Origin: an uncultured Clostridia bacterium
Lineage (GTDB): Bacteria; Bacillota; Clostridia; Christensenellales; Aristaeellaceae
Length of the DNA stretch: 64,000 bases
Assembly: GCA_937886445.1 (NCBI GenBank)
Contig: CALGBY010000062.1
Location: forward strand, 6,745 to 70,744
Direction of reading: 5' to 3'
Shown here: positions 52,864 through 62,541 of the stretch, piece by piece
Layout: each line of letters begins with the position of its first letter
How positions within the stretch are numbered: position 1 is the first letter of the stretch
Position numbers and translations under genes: made by a program
Notes under the pieces: generated by a model
Database searches by the model: none
What the model saw: the letters and a program-made list of their open reading frames with translations, nothing else
Told to the model about the DNA's origin: nothing

Positions 52864-54247
52864 TCTCCGTCTCCTTCTTCACCGGCAGATACTTATCCAG
52901 CATTTCATCCCTGATACGCTTGAGCTCACTTCTGGGCAGCATGGACAACAGCTTCCAGCCGATATCAAGCGTTTCCTCAACGGTACGGTTCGTATTATAG
53001 CCCTGGCTGACATATTGTTTTTCAAAGGCGTCTGCAAAGGCGGCATACTGCTTATCCGTGTCCGAAAGCGCTGCTTCGCCCAGGATCACAGCAAGCTCCT
53101 TGGCATCCTTGCCCTGTGAATAGGCGGCAAACAGCTGGTTCATCGTCGCGGCATGGTCTTCTCTGGTTTTCCCCTTGCCGATTCCCTTATCCTTTAAGCG
53201 GCTTAGTGAGGGCATAACATCGATCGGAGGCTCGATCCCTTTGCGGTAAAGCTCTCGGCTCAGAATGATCTGTCCTTCAGTGATATAGCCTGTAAGGTCG
53301 GGAATCGGATGGGTCTTGTCATCCTCGGGCATGGTAAGGATCGGGATCTGCGTTATGGATCCCTGCTTGCCCTTTACGCGTCCGGCACGCTCATACATCG
53401 TAGCAAGGTCTGTATACAGATAGCCGGGATAGCCGCGGCGACCGGGCACTTCCTTACGCGCGGCAGAAACCTCACGAAGGGCTTCGGCATAATTGGTGAT
53501 ATCCGTCATGATGACCAGAACATGCATGCCCTTTTCATAAGCGAGGTATTCGGCGGCGGTCAAAGCCATTTTGGGTGTAGCGATACGCTCGATAGCAGGA
53601 TCGTTAGCCAGGTTCATGAACAGCACAGCACGCTCGATAGCGCCGGTCTTTTTGAAATCGCTTATAAAATAATCCGCTTCTTCAAAGGTGATACCGACAG
53701 CCGCGAATACCACGGCAAACTTGCTGTCCGTTCCCAGAACCTTCGCCTGGCGCGCGATCTGAGTGGCCAGCTGCGCGTGCGGAAGACCGTTTCCGGAAAA
53801 CACAGGCAGTTTCTGTCCGCGTACCAGCGTATTCAAGCCGTCGATCGCGCTGATACCGGTCTGGATGAATTCGCTGGGATAGTCACGCGCCGCGGGATTC
53901 AGGGGTTCACCGTTGATATCCATGCGCTTTTCGGGGATGATCTCAGGACCGCCGTCCTTCGGATTGCCCATACCGTCAAATACGCGGCCAAGCATTTCCT
54001 CTGATACAGAAAGCTCGATGCTTCTTCCGAGAAAACGTGCTTTCGCGGTTTTGATCAGCAAGCCGTTGCTGCTCTCAAACAGCTGCACAAGGGCCTTATC
54101 CCTGTTTACTTCAAGCACCTTGCCCATGCGTTTTTCGCCGTCAGCCTGAATGATCTCGACCAGTTCATTGTACTTGACGCCCTCAACGCCTTCCACCAGC
54201 ATCAGAGGACCGACAACTTCCCTGATGGTACTGTATTCCTTGGTCAT
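52856..54247 (-). CDS. ntpB: V/A-type ATPase subunit B
   Basis: A 463-residue non-catalytic partner in the A3B3 head; it has the SGNGLPH region in place of a functional P-loop, the ITNYAEALREVSAARKEVPGRRGYPGYLYTDLA stretch in part and the arginine finger in PSLSRLKDKGIG. The ATG at 54247 is 11 bases from AAGGAGG and just after subunit A. A much longer frame upstream is a shadow. Confidence 0.95.
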   Translation of the reverse strand: MTKEYSTIREVVGPLMLVEGVEGVKYNELVEIIQADGEKRMGKVLEVNRDKALVQLFESSNGLLIKTAKARFLGRSIELSVSEEMLGRVFDGMGNPKDGGPEIIPEKRMDINGEPLNPAARDYPSEFIQTGISAIDGLNTLVRGQKLPVFSGNGLPHAQLATQIARQAKVLGTDSKFAVVFAAVGITFEEADYFISDFKKTGAIERAVLFMNLANDPAIERIATPKMALTAAEYLAYEKGMHVLVIMTDITNYAEALREVSAARKEVPGRRGYPGYLYTDLATMYERAGRVKGKQGSITQIPILTMPEDDKTHPIPDLTGYITEGQIILSRELYRKGIEPPIDVMPSLSRLKDKGIGKGKTREDHAATMNQLFAAYSQGKDAKELAVILGEAALSDTDKQYAAFADAFEKQYVSQGYNTNRTVEETLDIGWKLLSMLPRSELKRIRDEMLDKYLPVKKETENG

Positions 54248-54248
54248 A

Positions 54249-56015
54249 TCAGAGTGATCCTCCTTCCGTAAGTGCTGCCATCTGTCCGGAAAGCTCAGAT
54301 TCGATCTTGCCGAATTCTCTGATATCTTCTTCCGGAATATACTTCGCACGGCCGATACGTTCTCTTACAGACAAAGAGAGAACCTGATTCAAAGTGGCTC
54401 CGTTGTCAAGCGCCGCTCTGCCCTTAGCCCCAAACTGAAGGATCAGACGCAGCATCCTGTACTGCTTTTCAGGCGAAGTGTAGGTATCCACCTCATCAAA
54501 AGCGTTCTGATGAAGATAGTCCTCTCGAATGGCACGCGCGACCTCCATCGTAAGCCTGTCCTTCCAGGAGAGCGCGTCCATGCCTACCAGACGAACGATC
54601 TCATCCAGCTCTGCTTCATTCTGCAGCACTTCCATTGCCTCGGCGCGCAGTGCCATCCAGTCGGGCGCGACATTGTCATTGAACCAGTCACCCAGGCTTG
54701 AAGCATACAGCGAATAGCTCTGCAGCCAGTCGATCGCCGGGAAATGACGCTTATAGGCAAGCTGCGCACTCAAGCCCCAGAACACCTTCACGATACGCAG
54801 AGTTGCCTGAGATACAGGCTCAGAAATATCTCCGCCCGGAGGTGATACGGCACCGATCGCGGTAACGGAGCCTTCCTTTGCTTCTTTTCCCAGGCACTTT
54901 ACTCTGCCGGCACGCTCGTAAAACTCCGCGATACGGCTGGCCAGATAGGCAGGATAGCCTTCTTCACCGGGCATTTCCTCAAGACGTCCGCTCATTTCAC
55001 GAAGCGCCTCGGCCCAGCGGCTGGTGGAATCAGCCATGATGGCGACCTTGTAGCCCATATCACGGTAATACTCCGCGATCGTGATGCCGGTATAGATAGA
55101 CGCTTCACGTGCGGCAACGGGCATATCCGAGGTATTCGCGATCAGCACAGTGCGCTTCATCAGGCTCTCACCTGTGCGCGGATCGTGCAGCTCCGGGAAT
55201 TCCATCAAAACATCCGTCATTTCATTGCCGCGCTCGCCGCAGCCTACATACACGATGATATCCGCATCCGCCCATTTGGCCAGCTGATGCTGTACTACCG
55301 TCTTGCCGCTTCCGAAGGGACCGGGCACAGCGGCCACACCGCCGGACGCGATCGGGAAAAGCGTATCGATCACGCGCTGACCGGTCACCATCGGCATTTT
55401 AGGCGACAGCTTCTCGGCATAGGGGCGTCCGCGGCGTACAGGCCACTTCTGAAGCAAAGTGATCTCATGCTTTACTCCGTTGTCATCCTTTACAACGCAT
55501 ACGGTATCATCCAGCTTTGCCTTGCATTTCTTTATGCTTTCTACCGTACCGCTCACTTTCGCGGGCACCATGATGCGGTGCTCCACCACACTGGTCTCCT
55601 GCACGGTGCCGATCACATCGCCTGTGCCCACCTTATCTCCGACATTCACACGGGGCTCAAACTGCCATTCTCTGTCATGATCCAGAGCGGAGACCTCGAT
55701 GCCTCTCGTGATCCTTTCGCCCGCAAGATCTCTGATTTTTGTCAGCGGGCGCTGAATACCGTCAAAAATGCTTTCTATCAGCCCCGGCCCGAGCTCCACG
55801 CTCAGGGGCGCACCTGTGGAAACAACAGGTTCACCGGGCCCAAGGCCGCTTGTCTCCTCATATACCTGAATGGAGGCAAGATCCCCGCGCAGTTCGATGA
55901 TCTCTCCCACAAGGCGGCTTTCACTTACGCGAACAACATCAAACATACGCGCGTCTTCCATGCCGCTGGCAAGAATCAAAGGCCCTGCAACCTTAACTAT
56001 CGTACCCTGTGCCAT
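54249..56015 (-). CDS. ntpA: V/A-type ATPase subunit A (catalytic)
   Basis: A 588-residue catalytic subunit. Walker A GPFGSGKT is at 232-239, followed by the GERGNEMTDVL motif with the catalytic Glu and DSTSRWAEALREMSGRL. The roughly 80-residue non-homologous region before the P-loop separates it from F-type beta. AAGGAGAA precedes the ATG. Subunits A and B are separated by one base. Confidence 0.96.
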   Translation of the reverse strand: MAQGTIVKVAGPLILASGMEDARMFDVVRVSESRLVGEIIELRGDLASIQVYEETSGLGPGEPVVSTGAPLSVELGPGLIESIFDGIQRPLTKIRDLAGERITRGIEVSALDHDREWQFEPRVNVGDKVGTGDVIGTVQETSVVEHRIMVPAKVSGTVESIKKCKAKLDDTVCVVKDDNGVKHEITLLQKWPVRRGRPYAEKLSPKMPMVTGQRVIDTLFPIASGGVAAVPGPFGSGKTVVQHQLAKWADADIIVYVGCGERGNEMTDVLMEFPELHDPRTGESLMKRTVLIANTSDMPVAAREASIYTGITIAEYYRDMGYKVAIMADSTSRWAEALREMSGRLEEMPGEEGYPAYLASRIAEFYERAGRVKCLGKEAKEGSVTAIGAVSPPGGDISEPVSQATLRIVKVFWGLSAQLAYKRHFPAIDWLQSYSLYASSLGDWFNDNVAPDWMALRAEAMEVLQNEAELDEIVRLVGMDALSWKDRLTMEVARAIREDYLHQNAFDEVDTYTSPEKQYRMLRLILQFGAKGRAALDNGATLNQVLSLSVRERIGRAKYIPEEDIREFGKIESELSGQMAALTEGGSL

Positions 56016-56027
56016 CGCAATTTCTCC

Positions 56028-56360
56028 TTACTGTTCACTGTTGATCAGAATATCGGTTCCGATCGCCTTTTCAACATTGGCATGTACCTGCTCCATTCCG
56101 TATCCGTCCGAACCGGCGGAGCCCGGGATGGGGATCAGGGATACAGCGGCATCGCCCTTGTATCTCCTGATCACATCCGGTATCTTTCTCGCGGCGCTTT
56201 CGGTGATAAAGATCACACTGATCCCGTCCTTTACCATATTGAATACGGCACGGCTTATCTTTTCACTTTCTTCCGCAACGATCACACGCATTCCTATCGC
56301 GCGAAACGCGAATACGGCATCCTTCTCGCCTATCGCACCGATCATCTTACTGTCAGGCAT
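56028..56360 (-). CDS. V/A-type ATPase subunit F
   Basis: A 110-residue small alpha/beta stalk protein with MIGAIGEKDAVFAFRAIG and VIFITESAARKIP. The ATG at 56360 overlaps the stop of the C subunit, so it is coupled to it. It pairs with subunit D in the central shaft. Confidence 0.88.
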   Translation of the reverse strand: MPDSKMIGAIGEKDAVFAFRAIGMRVIVAEESEKISRAVFNMVKDGISVIFITESAARKIPDVIRRYKGDAAVSLIPIPGSAGSDGYGMEQVHANVEKAIGTDILINSEQ

Positions 56361-57321
56361 ATACTTCACGCAGCCTTTCCCGGATGGTCTCGCTGTCAAA
56401 ACCGTTTACCTTACCGGTCATGATCAGCCGCACCGCGCCTGTTTCTCTTTCACGGCTCAACAGATAGCACAGTATCCTCTCCGGCCTGTCGGTATCACGA
56501 CCGTAGGGACGGAAAATACTCATCAGATAATCATCCGCCGCTTTTTCAAGGGCAGGCAGTTTTTTTCTGTCCATCTGGGCCGCTATGGCGGCACGATATA
56601 CACCGGACCCGTAACGGTTTACGGAGAGCGGTAGCTTTTCGGGCTTTTCGCACATTTTCAGCCACTCAGCCTTCGTCTGCGTTCCATACGGCAAAAGCAC
56701 CCGTTCTATAAAGGAAGCCGGCTTTTTCATGTGAAGCGCACGAAGGCAGGCGATCAGGTTCAGTATATCCGCGCGTACCGTGAAATAGGTTTTGACAGGG
56801 CTGACCTTTTTGGCGTATTTCGCAAATACCGTTTCGTACATCACTCTGTCCAGAATCAGGTCGATCTCAAGCGGATCCGTTTTCTGGCTCAGCAGCTTTT
56901 CGACCTTATTCATCGCCTCGGCAAGATACGCGGGCAGTTTTCCGTAGCTGTGCTCCGCGACAGCGTGGATCAGAAGATCTCTGTCCAGTGTTCCGCATTC
57001 CGAAAGCATACCGTATTCTGTATTCAGACAGCGCGATTTGATCAGTATTTTTAAATTATTGATATCATACCTGAGCAAAAAGCAGTCAACCGCCTCCGGG
57101 TCTGTCGTGATACTCTTTACCAGTTTCACAGCCTGCAGCATATGCTCATCCGCTGCCTTTTCAAACCCTTCCGCGACCGGCCAGCCGAAATCAGCCAGAA
57201 CAGCCAGTGCTTCATCCTTTCCGTCAGCCTGAAGCAATCTGTCTATCCTGCTTTGATCCAGCATATCCTTACCCAGCACACTCAGCCGGCCCAGCGCGTA
57301 ATAAATACTGCTCTGAGGCAT
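56353..57321 (-). CDS. ntpC: V/A-type ATPase subunit C (d)
   Basis: A 322-residue, all-helical, funnel-shaped protein that links the central stalk to the K ring; it begins YYALGRLSVLGKDMLDQ and shows the repeated LLRYDINNLKILIKSR segment. It precedes subunit F with an eight-base overlap. The A+T-rich RBS region GGAGGAAG precedes the ATG. Confidence 0.88.
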   Translation of the reverse strand: MPQSSIYYALGRLSVLGKDMLDQSRIDRLLQADGKDEALAVLADFGWPVAEGFEKAADEHMLQAVKLVKSITTDPEAVDCFLLRYDINNLKILIKSRCLNTEYGMLSECGTLDRDLLIHAVAEHSYGKLPAYLAEAMNKVEKLLSQKTDPLEIDLILDRVMYETVFAKYAKKVSPVKTYFTVRADILNLIACLRALHMKKPASFIERVLLPYGTQTKAEWLKMCEKPEKLPLSVNRYGSGVYRAAIAAQMDRKKLPALEKAADDYLMSIFRPYGRDTDRPERILCYLLSRERETGAVRLIMTGKVNGFDSETIRERLREVYA

Positions 57322-57344
57322 AGGAGTCTTCCTCCTTTAACAGA

Positions 57345-57944
57345 TTATTTCTCAGCCGGGAAAAGGATCCCCGCCACTTCGGTTTCAAGCTCACTGCGGT
57401 ATTCGCCGATCAGCGTATCCACCGTGCAGTCTACGGAAAGAGAATCCGTACGCAGTACAAAGCCGCAGCCGTCGGTTTCCCCGCCTTCACGGATCACGGC
57501 ATCCTTTCCCGCGTTGCGAAGCTCTCTGTTCACTTCATCAATGACGTGTTCGTCATACCAGTTTTGCTTCTTTTCTTTTCCCGGGCACAGCATCGCGCTG
57601 CCGGCGGCACTGTTCACCGCGAGCATAGTAAAGAAACGCCGCATGCTCTCGCCGTCCATAGCGAGGATCTTCGCGCGGGCGGCAAGAAAAGCCTCATCCA
57701 TCACATCGCGCTTTACCTTCAGGCGTTCCTTCTTCTCTTCAAGCTCCGCCATACGGAAAAGACGGTCTCTCGCTTCATCGCTGTCCCGCTTCACACGCTG
57801 TGCTGTTTTTTCTCTCATCTGTCTGACACGTTCTTCAAGGTCTTTCTTCATCGCTTCGGCCTTGTCGCGCGCCTCGTAGAGAACAGCGGCCACATTCTTC
57901 TCACCGTCGCTGCTGATCCTGTCAAGAATCGATTGAATATCCAT
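57345..57944 (-). CDS. ntpE: V/A-type ATPase subunit E
   Basis: A 199-residue peripheral-stalk protein: an N-terminal long helix rich in charged residues (KAEAMKKDLEERVRQMREKTAQR) and a C-terminal alpha/beta cap ending in VDTLIGEYRSELETEVAGILF. It forms the stator with the G/H subunit. Spacing to K is 14 bases. Confidence 0.9.
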   Translation of the reverse strand: MDIQSILDRISSDGEKNVAAVLYEARDKAEAMKKDLEERVRQMREKTAQRVKRDSDEARDRLFRMAELEEKKERLKVKRDVMDEAFLAARAKILAMDGESMRRFFTMLAVNSAAGSAMLCPGKEKKQNWYDEHVIDEVNRELRNAGKDAVIREGGETDGCGFVLRTDSLSVDCTVDTLIGEYRSELETEVAGILFPAEK

Positions 57945-57958
57945 ATTTCCTTCCCTTA

Positions 57959-58453
57959 TTACAGCTTGATGGCAGATACCATCAGGAAGCTTACGAGCAG
58001 AGCAAACACGGCATAGGTTTCAACCATAACAGCCATGGTAACACCTTTACCGCTCATTTCGGGGCGCTGACCGGTCATCAGCATACCGGCGGCGGCAACC
58101 TTCGCCTGCTTGATAGCGGAGTAGTAGCCCACGATCGCGATAGGCAGGCAGGCAACGATGTACTGGATGCCCTGACCCACAGTAACAGCCTTGATATCGC
58201 CCGCAAGCACACCGGTGTTGATCAGCACGATCACACCGATCAGGAAGCCGTAAATACCCTGCGTGGCAGGAAGAAGCTGGAGCACCAGAAGCTTGCTGGA
58301 TACTTCGGGGTTTTCGCTGTTGACACCGGCAGCGGTCTCACCGGCCAGGCCCACGCCGCGGCTGGAACCGATACCGGAAAGGATCACCGCGATAGCGGCA
58401 CCGATCAGAGCAAGGATAATACCGATTTCATTCTGAGCAGACAACCATTCCAT
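57959..58453 (-). CDS. ntpK: V-ATPase proteolipid K, predicted Na+-binding
   Basis: A 164-residue ring subunit with two hairpins (four helices). The first contains Leu61, Thr64, Gln65 and Tyr68 in LPATQGIY; the second has Gln116 in IKQAKVAAAG and Glu145 in MVETYA. These equal the Na+ ligands of E. hirae NtpK (Leu61, Thr64, Gln65, Gln110, Glu139), so a sodium-coupled ring is predicted. GGAGGAAAG precedes the ATG at 58453; the longer TTG frame overlaps this site. Confidence 0.93.
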   Translation of the reverse strand: MEWLSAQNEIGIILALIGAAIAVILSGIGSSRGVGLAGETAAGVNSENPEVSSKLLVLQLLPATQGIYGFLIGVIVLINTGVLAGDIKAVTVGQGIQYIVACLPIAIVGYYSAIKQAKVAAAGMLMTGQRPEMSGKGVTMAVMVETYAVFALLVSFLMVSAIKL

Positions 58454-58525
58454 TTTTCTTTCCTCCAAATCATAATCTTTTTTTGATCGTATCCTGTTCC
58501 GTACAGGATACGTGATTCACATTGG

Positions 58526-60454
58526 TTACTCTTCTTCTGCTTTTTCGCCTGTGATACCGATGAATTTCGCTTTCCGTGTGAGCGGGGTAAACGGTTTTCC
58601 GCCTTCCTCGTAGAACTTGCCGAAAAACTCAATATACTGCAGGCGGCAGGAATGCACATACGCGCCCAGCGCGTTGATAGCCAGATTGAACGCGTGGCAG
58701 GCAACAAACAGTACCGCGCCGATGATCTTTCCGGGTATGCCTCCGGCCCACACCATGCCGATCAGATTGTTGAACACCATACCGATCACGCCTGTCGCAA
58801 GACCCATGCCAAACAGACGCATATAACTCAGCAGATCGCTCACCCAGCTGGTAATGCCATAAAGCGCACCGAGGCCTCCTGTGATACGCTTGATGGGGTT
58901 CTTCTCCCCTCTCTTGGTAAACAGCAGAATCACTCCCACGGATACCGCGAGAATGATCAGGCCGGGGATCCTTGTGCTCCCGCCGAGAGCAAACAGCCCG
59001 AGACCCACAAAAAGCGTAAACCAGCAGATCTGATCCGCAAAGGCGGCCATCGGCTGCCCGCGTTTGAAATTCATATACGCGGCAACACCAAGCCCGGTAA
59101 ACAGATGCAACGCACCGACTCCGATACACACGATCATGACCGGCAGCGAATTACTCACGCTGTCCAGCAGCCACAGGTTTCTCGGAAGAGGGTTAAAACC
59201 GAAGACTGTGTTATACACAAGACCCCAGATCACAGTGGCCACACCGCCCCAGGTAAGAAGCCACAGCATCTTCGCGTTTTTGAAACGGATCTTTTTCCAT
59301 TTCATAAAGATGGGCAGCAGCACCACCATCAGCAGACCGTAGCCGGCGTCCGAAACCATCATGCCAAACAGACATGCATAAAACGGAGCCATCACGGCAG
59401 TAGGATCGATGCTTCTGTAATCGGGCATGGAAAAACCTTCCACAACCGGTTCAAAAGCGGATACAAAGCGGTTGTTTTCAAGCGCGACCGGCGGGTTCTC
59501 GTTTTCTTCCGGATCCCGTATCTCGATGCTCGCGTCCGGAGAGAGCTTCAGTATCCTTTTGCGTACTTTATCAGCTCTTGCTTCAGGCACCCAGCCGGAC
59601 ATAAGAAATACCGATTCCGTCTTCACGAAACGGCCTGCAGCCTTGTTCTTCTGTTCCTCTGCGGACAGCGCTTCATAAAGGATCTTGAGCGCGTCGATAT
59701 CCTTCGCGATCCCGGCTGTTTCCTTTTCCATTTCGAGGCGCTCATCCGCGCCGCGTTTTGTTTCTTCACCGAGCCCGTACAGGAAATCGCTCACGGTCTT
59801 CCCGTCCAGAGGGAGGAATGTTTCCGGTGTAAACTCGACCGCTTCCAGCGTTTTGGACGCTTCCTTTTCGGTTTCCTTCAGGTAATACGCGGCAATACAT
59901 ACCGATTCACCATTCTGTCCCGTTTCCTCAAACGCCGAGGTGCCGATCTCGGTAAACAGTTTTTCAAGCTTCTCAATATTCCTTGCCGGAACACAGCCGA
60001 GACGGCACACAGTTTTGCCGGATGAAGAAAGAATTGCGGCAGGAGCTTCGTTGAGCCCCTTCCACGGGGCATACTCATCGGCATACGCCTTATTTTTCAG
60101 GTCAATGCCATTCAGCTCACCGCGGCGCCGTTCCATCTGTTCAAGGCGGGCCACATCGTTCATCAGCCGTTCTTTATCAGCAAGGATCTTTTCTGCTTCT
60201 TCTTCCGGAACTTCGGGAAAGGTATTGAACATCACCTTACCGGACCGGTCAAATTTTTTCAGCTTATCAAGGGCCCATAACACCCTTTTCATATCCTCAC
60301 TGATCCCGTCAGCCTGCTGTGCAGCCGCTGCATTTTCATCCCCGTCCGGGTATTCTATCTGTACGCAGCCGGCATTCTGCAGCTCCCTGAGAATATGTTC
60401 CTGGTCTGATAGCGGCGCAAGCAGCAGCAGATGCTGCATCTTAACGATTGCCAT
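58526..60454 (-). CDS. ntpI: V/A-type ATPase subunit I (a)
   Basis: A 642-residue stator membrane protein: a soluble N-terminal half (about 1-330) and a C-terminal half with about eight helices that carries the conserved channel Arg in YMRLFGMGLATGVIGMVFN. It forms the ion half-channels next to the K ring. It overlaps subunit G/H by 14 bases, and 72 bases separate it from K. Confidence 0.93.
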   Translation of the reverse strand: MAIVKMQHLLLLAPLSDQEHILRELQNAGCVQIEYPDGDENAAAAQQADGISEDMKRVLWALDKLKKFDRSGKVMFNTFPEVPEEEAEKILADKERLMNDVARLEQMERRRGELNGIDLKNKAYADEYAPWKGLNEAPAAILSSSGKTVCRLGCVPARNIEKLEKLFTEIGTSAFEETGQNGESVCIAAYYLKETEKEASKTLEAVEFTPETFLPLDGKTVSDFLYGLGEETKRGADERLEMEKETAGIAKDIDALKILYEALSAEEQKNKAAGRFVKTESVFLMSGWVPEARADKVRKRILKLSPDASIEIRDPEENENPPVALENNRFVSAFEPVVEGFSMPDYRSIDPTAVMAPFYACLFGMMVSDAGYGLLMVVLLPIFMKWKKIRFKNAKMLWLLTWGGVATVIWGLVYNTVFGFNPLPRNLWLLDSVSNSLPVMIVCIGVGALHLFTGLGVAAYMNFKRGQPMAAFADQICWFTLFVGLGLFALGGSTRIPGLIILAVSVGVILLFTKRGEKNPIKRITGGLGALYGITSWVSDLLSYMRLFGMGLATGVIGMVFNNLIGMVWAGGIPGKIIGAVLFVACHAFNLAINALGAYVHSCRLQYIEFFGKFYEEGGKPFTPLTRKAKFIGITGEKAEEE

Positions 60455-60764
60455 TGTTCACTATCCTCTCAAAGATCAGCGCTGATGCCTGGGGAATATT
60501 GGCCCGTCCGCGTTCCGCCATTTTTTCTCTCGCGGCAAGCTTTTCCTTCTGCAGCCCGTCCAGTTCGGCTTTTACAGCTTTTTCGGCCTTTTCCATTTCC
60601 TGCTGATACAGTACACGGATCTCGGCATTTTCGCTGCGCTCACCTTCCAGACAGGCTTCCTCTACTCCCTTCACGATCTCGCGCGCCTCGTTCTGCGCTG
60701 CGGAAAAGCGTTCCGCGGCGATACGCTCGGCCTCACGTACCTTTTCAAGCATTTCAAGTGCCAT
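60441..60764 (-). CDS. V/A-type ATPase peripheral stalk subunit G/H
   Basis: A 107-residue, entirely coiled-coil protein (EMLEKVREAERIAAERF) that pairs with subunit E as the peripheral stalk. It is the first gene of the ATPase set. An AAGGAGCC site lies upstream. Whether it starts transcription itself is not clear; the 82 bases before it hold a GC-rich hairpin (TGCCGGAG / CTCCGGCA, 60805-60834) but no promoter I can support. Confidence 0.88.
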   Translation of the reverse strand: MALEMLEKVREAERIAAERFSAAQNEAREIVKGVEEACLEGERSENAEIRVLYQQEMEKAEKAVKAELDGLQKEKLAAREKMAERGRANIPQASALIFERIVNNGNR

Positions 60765-60846
60765 AAAAAGGCTCCTTCCTTTTCAGTTAATCGCGGATCC
60801 GTACTGCCGGAGGATATTATCGCCAGCTCCGGCAATTCGGTGATTC

Positions 60847-61476
60847 TTACTTTGTGCCGAACAGCCTGTCTCCGGCATCACCGAGGCCCGGAATAATATA
60901 GCCGTGTTCATTCAGCTTCTCATCCAGCGCCGCCACATAGATATCCACATCAGGATGCGCTTTCTGTACCGCTTCGATGCCCTCGGGAGCAGCGATCAGG
61001 TTTACCAGACAGATATTATTGCATCCGCGTTCTTTGATAAAGGAGATAGCGGCACTGGCGCTTCCGCCGGTGGCCAGCATGGGATCGACCACGATCAGCT
61101 GACGATGCTGTGAATCCTCCGGCAGCTTGCAGTAATACTCAACAGGTTCCAGCGTCTGAGGATCGCGATAAAGACCGATGTGGCCCACCTTTGCGTTGGG
61201 GATCAGGCTCATCACACCGTCCACCATACCGAGGCCGGCACGCAGGATCGGAATGATTCCGATCGGCTTTCCTGCCATTTTCTTCGCCATCGTCTTGCAG
61301 ATGGGCGTTTCGATCTCTACTTCTTCAGTGGGAAAATCGCGGGTCACTTCATATACCATCAGCATGGCGATCTCGCTGAGAAGCTCGCGGAATTCCTTGC
61401 AGCCGGTGTTCTTATCACGCATGATACTAAGCTTGTGCTGAATAAGGGGATGGTCAAAGATATGTACTTTTGCCAT
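60847..61476 (-). CDS. upp: Uracil phosphoribosyltransferase
   Basis: A 209-residue enzyme that makes UMP from uracil and PRPP. Evidence is the PRPP loop VVDPMLATGGSA, the GIIPILRAGLGM segment and the uracil-binding C-terminus IPGLGDAGDRLFGTK. The ATG at 61476 has AAGGAGG in good position; a longer in-frame start further up would lie upstream of the promoter. It leads the run into the V-ATPase genes. Confidence 0.96.
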   Translation of the reverse strand: MAKVHIFDHPLIQHKLSIMRDKNTGCKEFRELLSEIAMLMVYEVTRDFPTEEVEIETPICKTMAKKMAGKPIGIIPILRAGLGMVDGVMSLIPNAKVGHIGLYRDPQTLEPVEYYCKLPEDSQHRQLIVVDPMLATGGSASAAISFIKERGCNNICLVNLIAAPEGIEAVQKAHPDVDIYVAALDEKLNEHGYIIPGLGDAGDRLFGTK

Positions 61477-61537
61477 TGAAATGTCCTCCTTCAAAATCAT
61501 CAATTTCAAGAGCAGAATAAACCTATACCAATATAAT

Positions 61538-61566
61538 ATTATACTATCCAAAGCGTTTTTTATCAA
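61538..61566 (-). promoter_or_regulatory. Predicted sigma-A promoter of upp
   Basis: TTGATA (61566-61561), 17-base spacer, perfect TATAAT (61543-61538), about 60 bases before the upp start. It could serve the downstream ATPase genes too. Confidence 0.8.
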
Positions 61567-61579
61567 CGGGGCAACCATT

Positions 61580-62291
61580 ACATTTTTGTTACATACGCCC
61601 GTTTGTGATGCCGATCAGTACTTCACAAGCAAATAAATGCTACGATTGATTTCCTTGTTTTCCTCAGCCTGTGACTGCATTCGTTTCCGGAAAAGCACAG
61701 GACACGGGGTTCTGCAGTACGTGCTTGTATCAGAAAAATCACGCTGCTCGCAGACAATAACTGAAAAGAGCTGCCAGCAGAAACTCAGAAAAGGTATTTG
61801 CGAATAAATAGCAGTTTTGAACAGCCCCTCAGGTTATTTACAGTATATGCTGAATGTTTATGAATGAACGTATCTGATTTTGCGGCAGTCTGATGTGCCG
61901 TTCCGCTAAGTGACGGCTTGATAATGTCCGTCAGCGGTATCGCATGCTTTACCGTTTCGCCAATGTATGTTTTCCTTTTGCGTGAAAACCTTCTGCAGCG
62001 CAGATCATTGCTGCGTTCAATAGATTTACATGAACAGCAAGAGTTTAGCATGATATTTTCTGATAATTCCCGGGCTTTATATTCGCCCGTTCGTCCGAAT
62101 TAGTATTTTGGGGATACCTGCCGGTCACGTTTCTGCAGACCCATTCTCATGGTGGATACCTTTGATATTCCGTTGATCCTTCCTGCTGTCAAGCCTGCAG
62201 CGGATTTATGGCTAACCTTCGGGATGAAATACCAATGTATGTTTGAAGATATACCGAAGCTATATCCATCATGACCACTAAACCATTGCTC
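61580..62291. other. Gene-poor stretch between upp and the tRNA genes
   Basis: About 700 bases with no gene I can recognise on either strand. Short open frames are low complexity or are broken by stops. A minus-strand segment near 62100-62200 (reading GRINGISKV, TMRMGLQKR) might be a decayed coding remnant, but no family can be named. Confidence 0.4.
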
Positions 62292-62333
62292 ACAAAAAAT
62301 AAAGGTTCTGATTCTTTCAAATCAGAACCTTTG
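62292..62333 (-). terminator. Terminator after tRNA-Leu
   Basis: AAAGGTTCTGATT / AATCAGAACCTTT with a seven-base loop, followed on the minus strand by ATTTTTT. Confidence 0.9.
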
Positions 62334-62418
62334 GTGCGGGAAACAGGACTTGAACCTGCAAGCTCGTACGAGCACATGAACCTGAATCATGCGCGTCTGC
62401 CAATTCCGCCATTCCCGC
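62332..62418 (-). tRNA. tRNA-Leu (anticodon CAG)
   Basis: An 87-base tRNA with encoded CCA: acceptor GCGGGAA pairs with TTCCCGC, D-arm GGCGGAATTGGC, anticodon arm CATGA-TTCAGGT-TCATG, a long variable arm typical of leucine tRNA, and T-arm GCAGGTTCAAGTCCTGT. It reads CUG codons. The terminator follows immediately. Confidence 0.92.
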
Positions 62419-62422
62419 AGAT

Positions 62423-62507
<85 letters not shown>

Positions 62508-62541
62508 ATGTAAAGTTGTCGTTCCGTTCGGAACATGAAGT

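Noticed and set aside
60805..60834. Terminator between upp and the V-ATPase genes
   Set aside because: An eight-base stem with a 14-base loop and no T run on the minus strand; read-through is more likely.
61785..62051. Minus-strand 88-codon frame as a transposase remnant
   Set aside because: No recognisable transposase motif or terminal repeats; composition looks like non-coding DNA.
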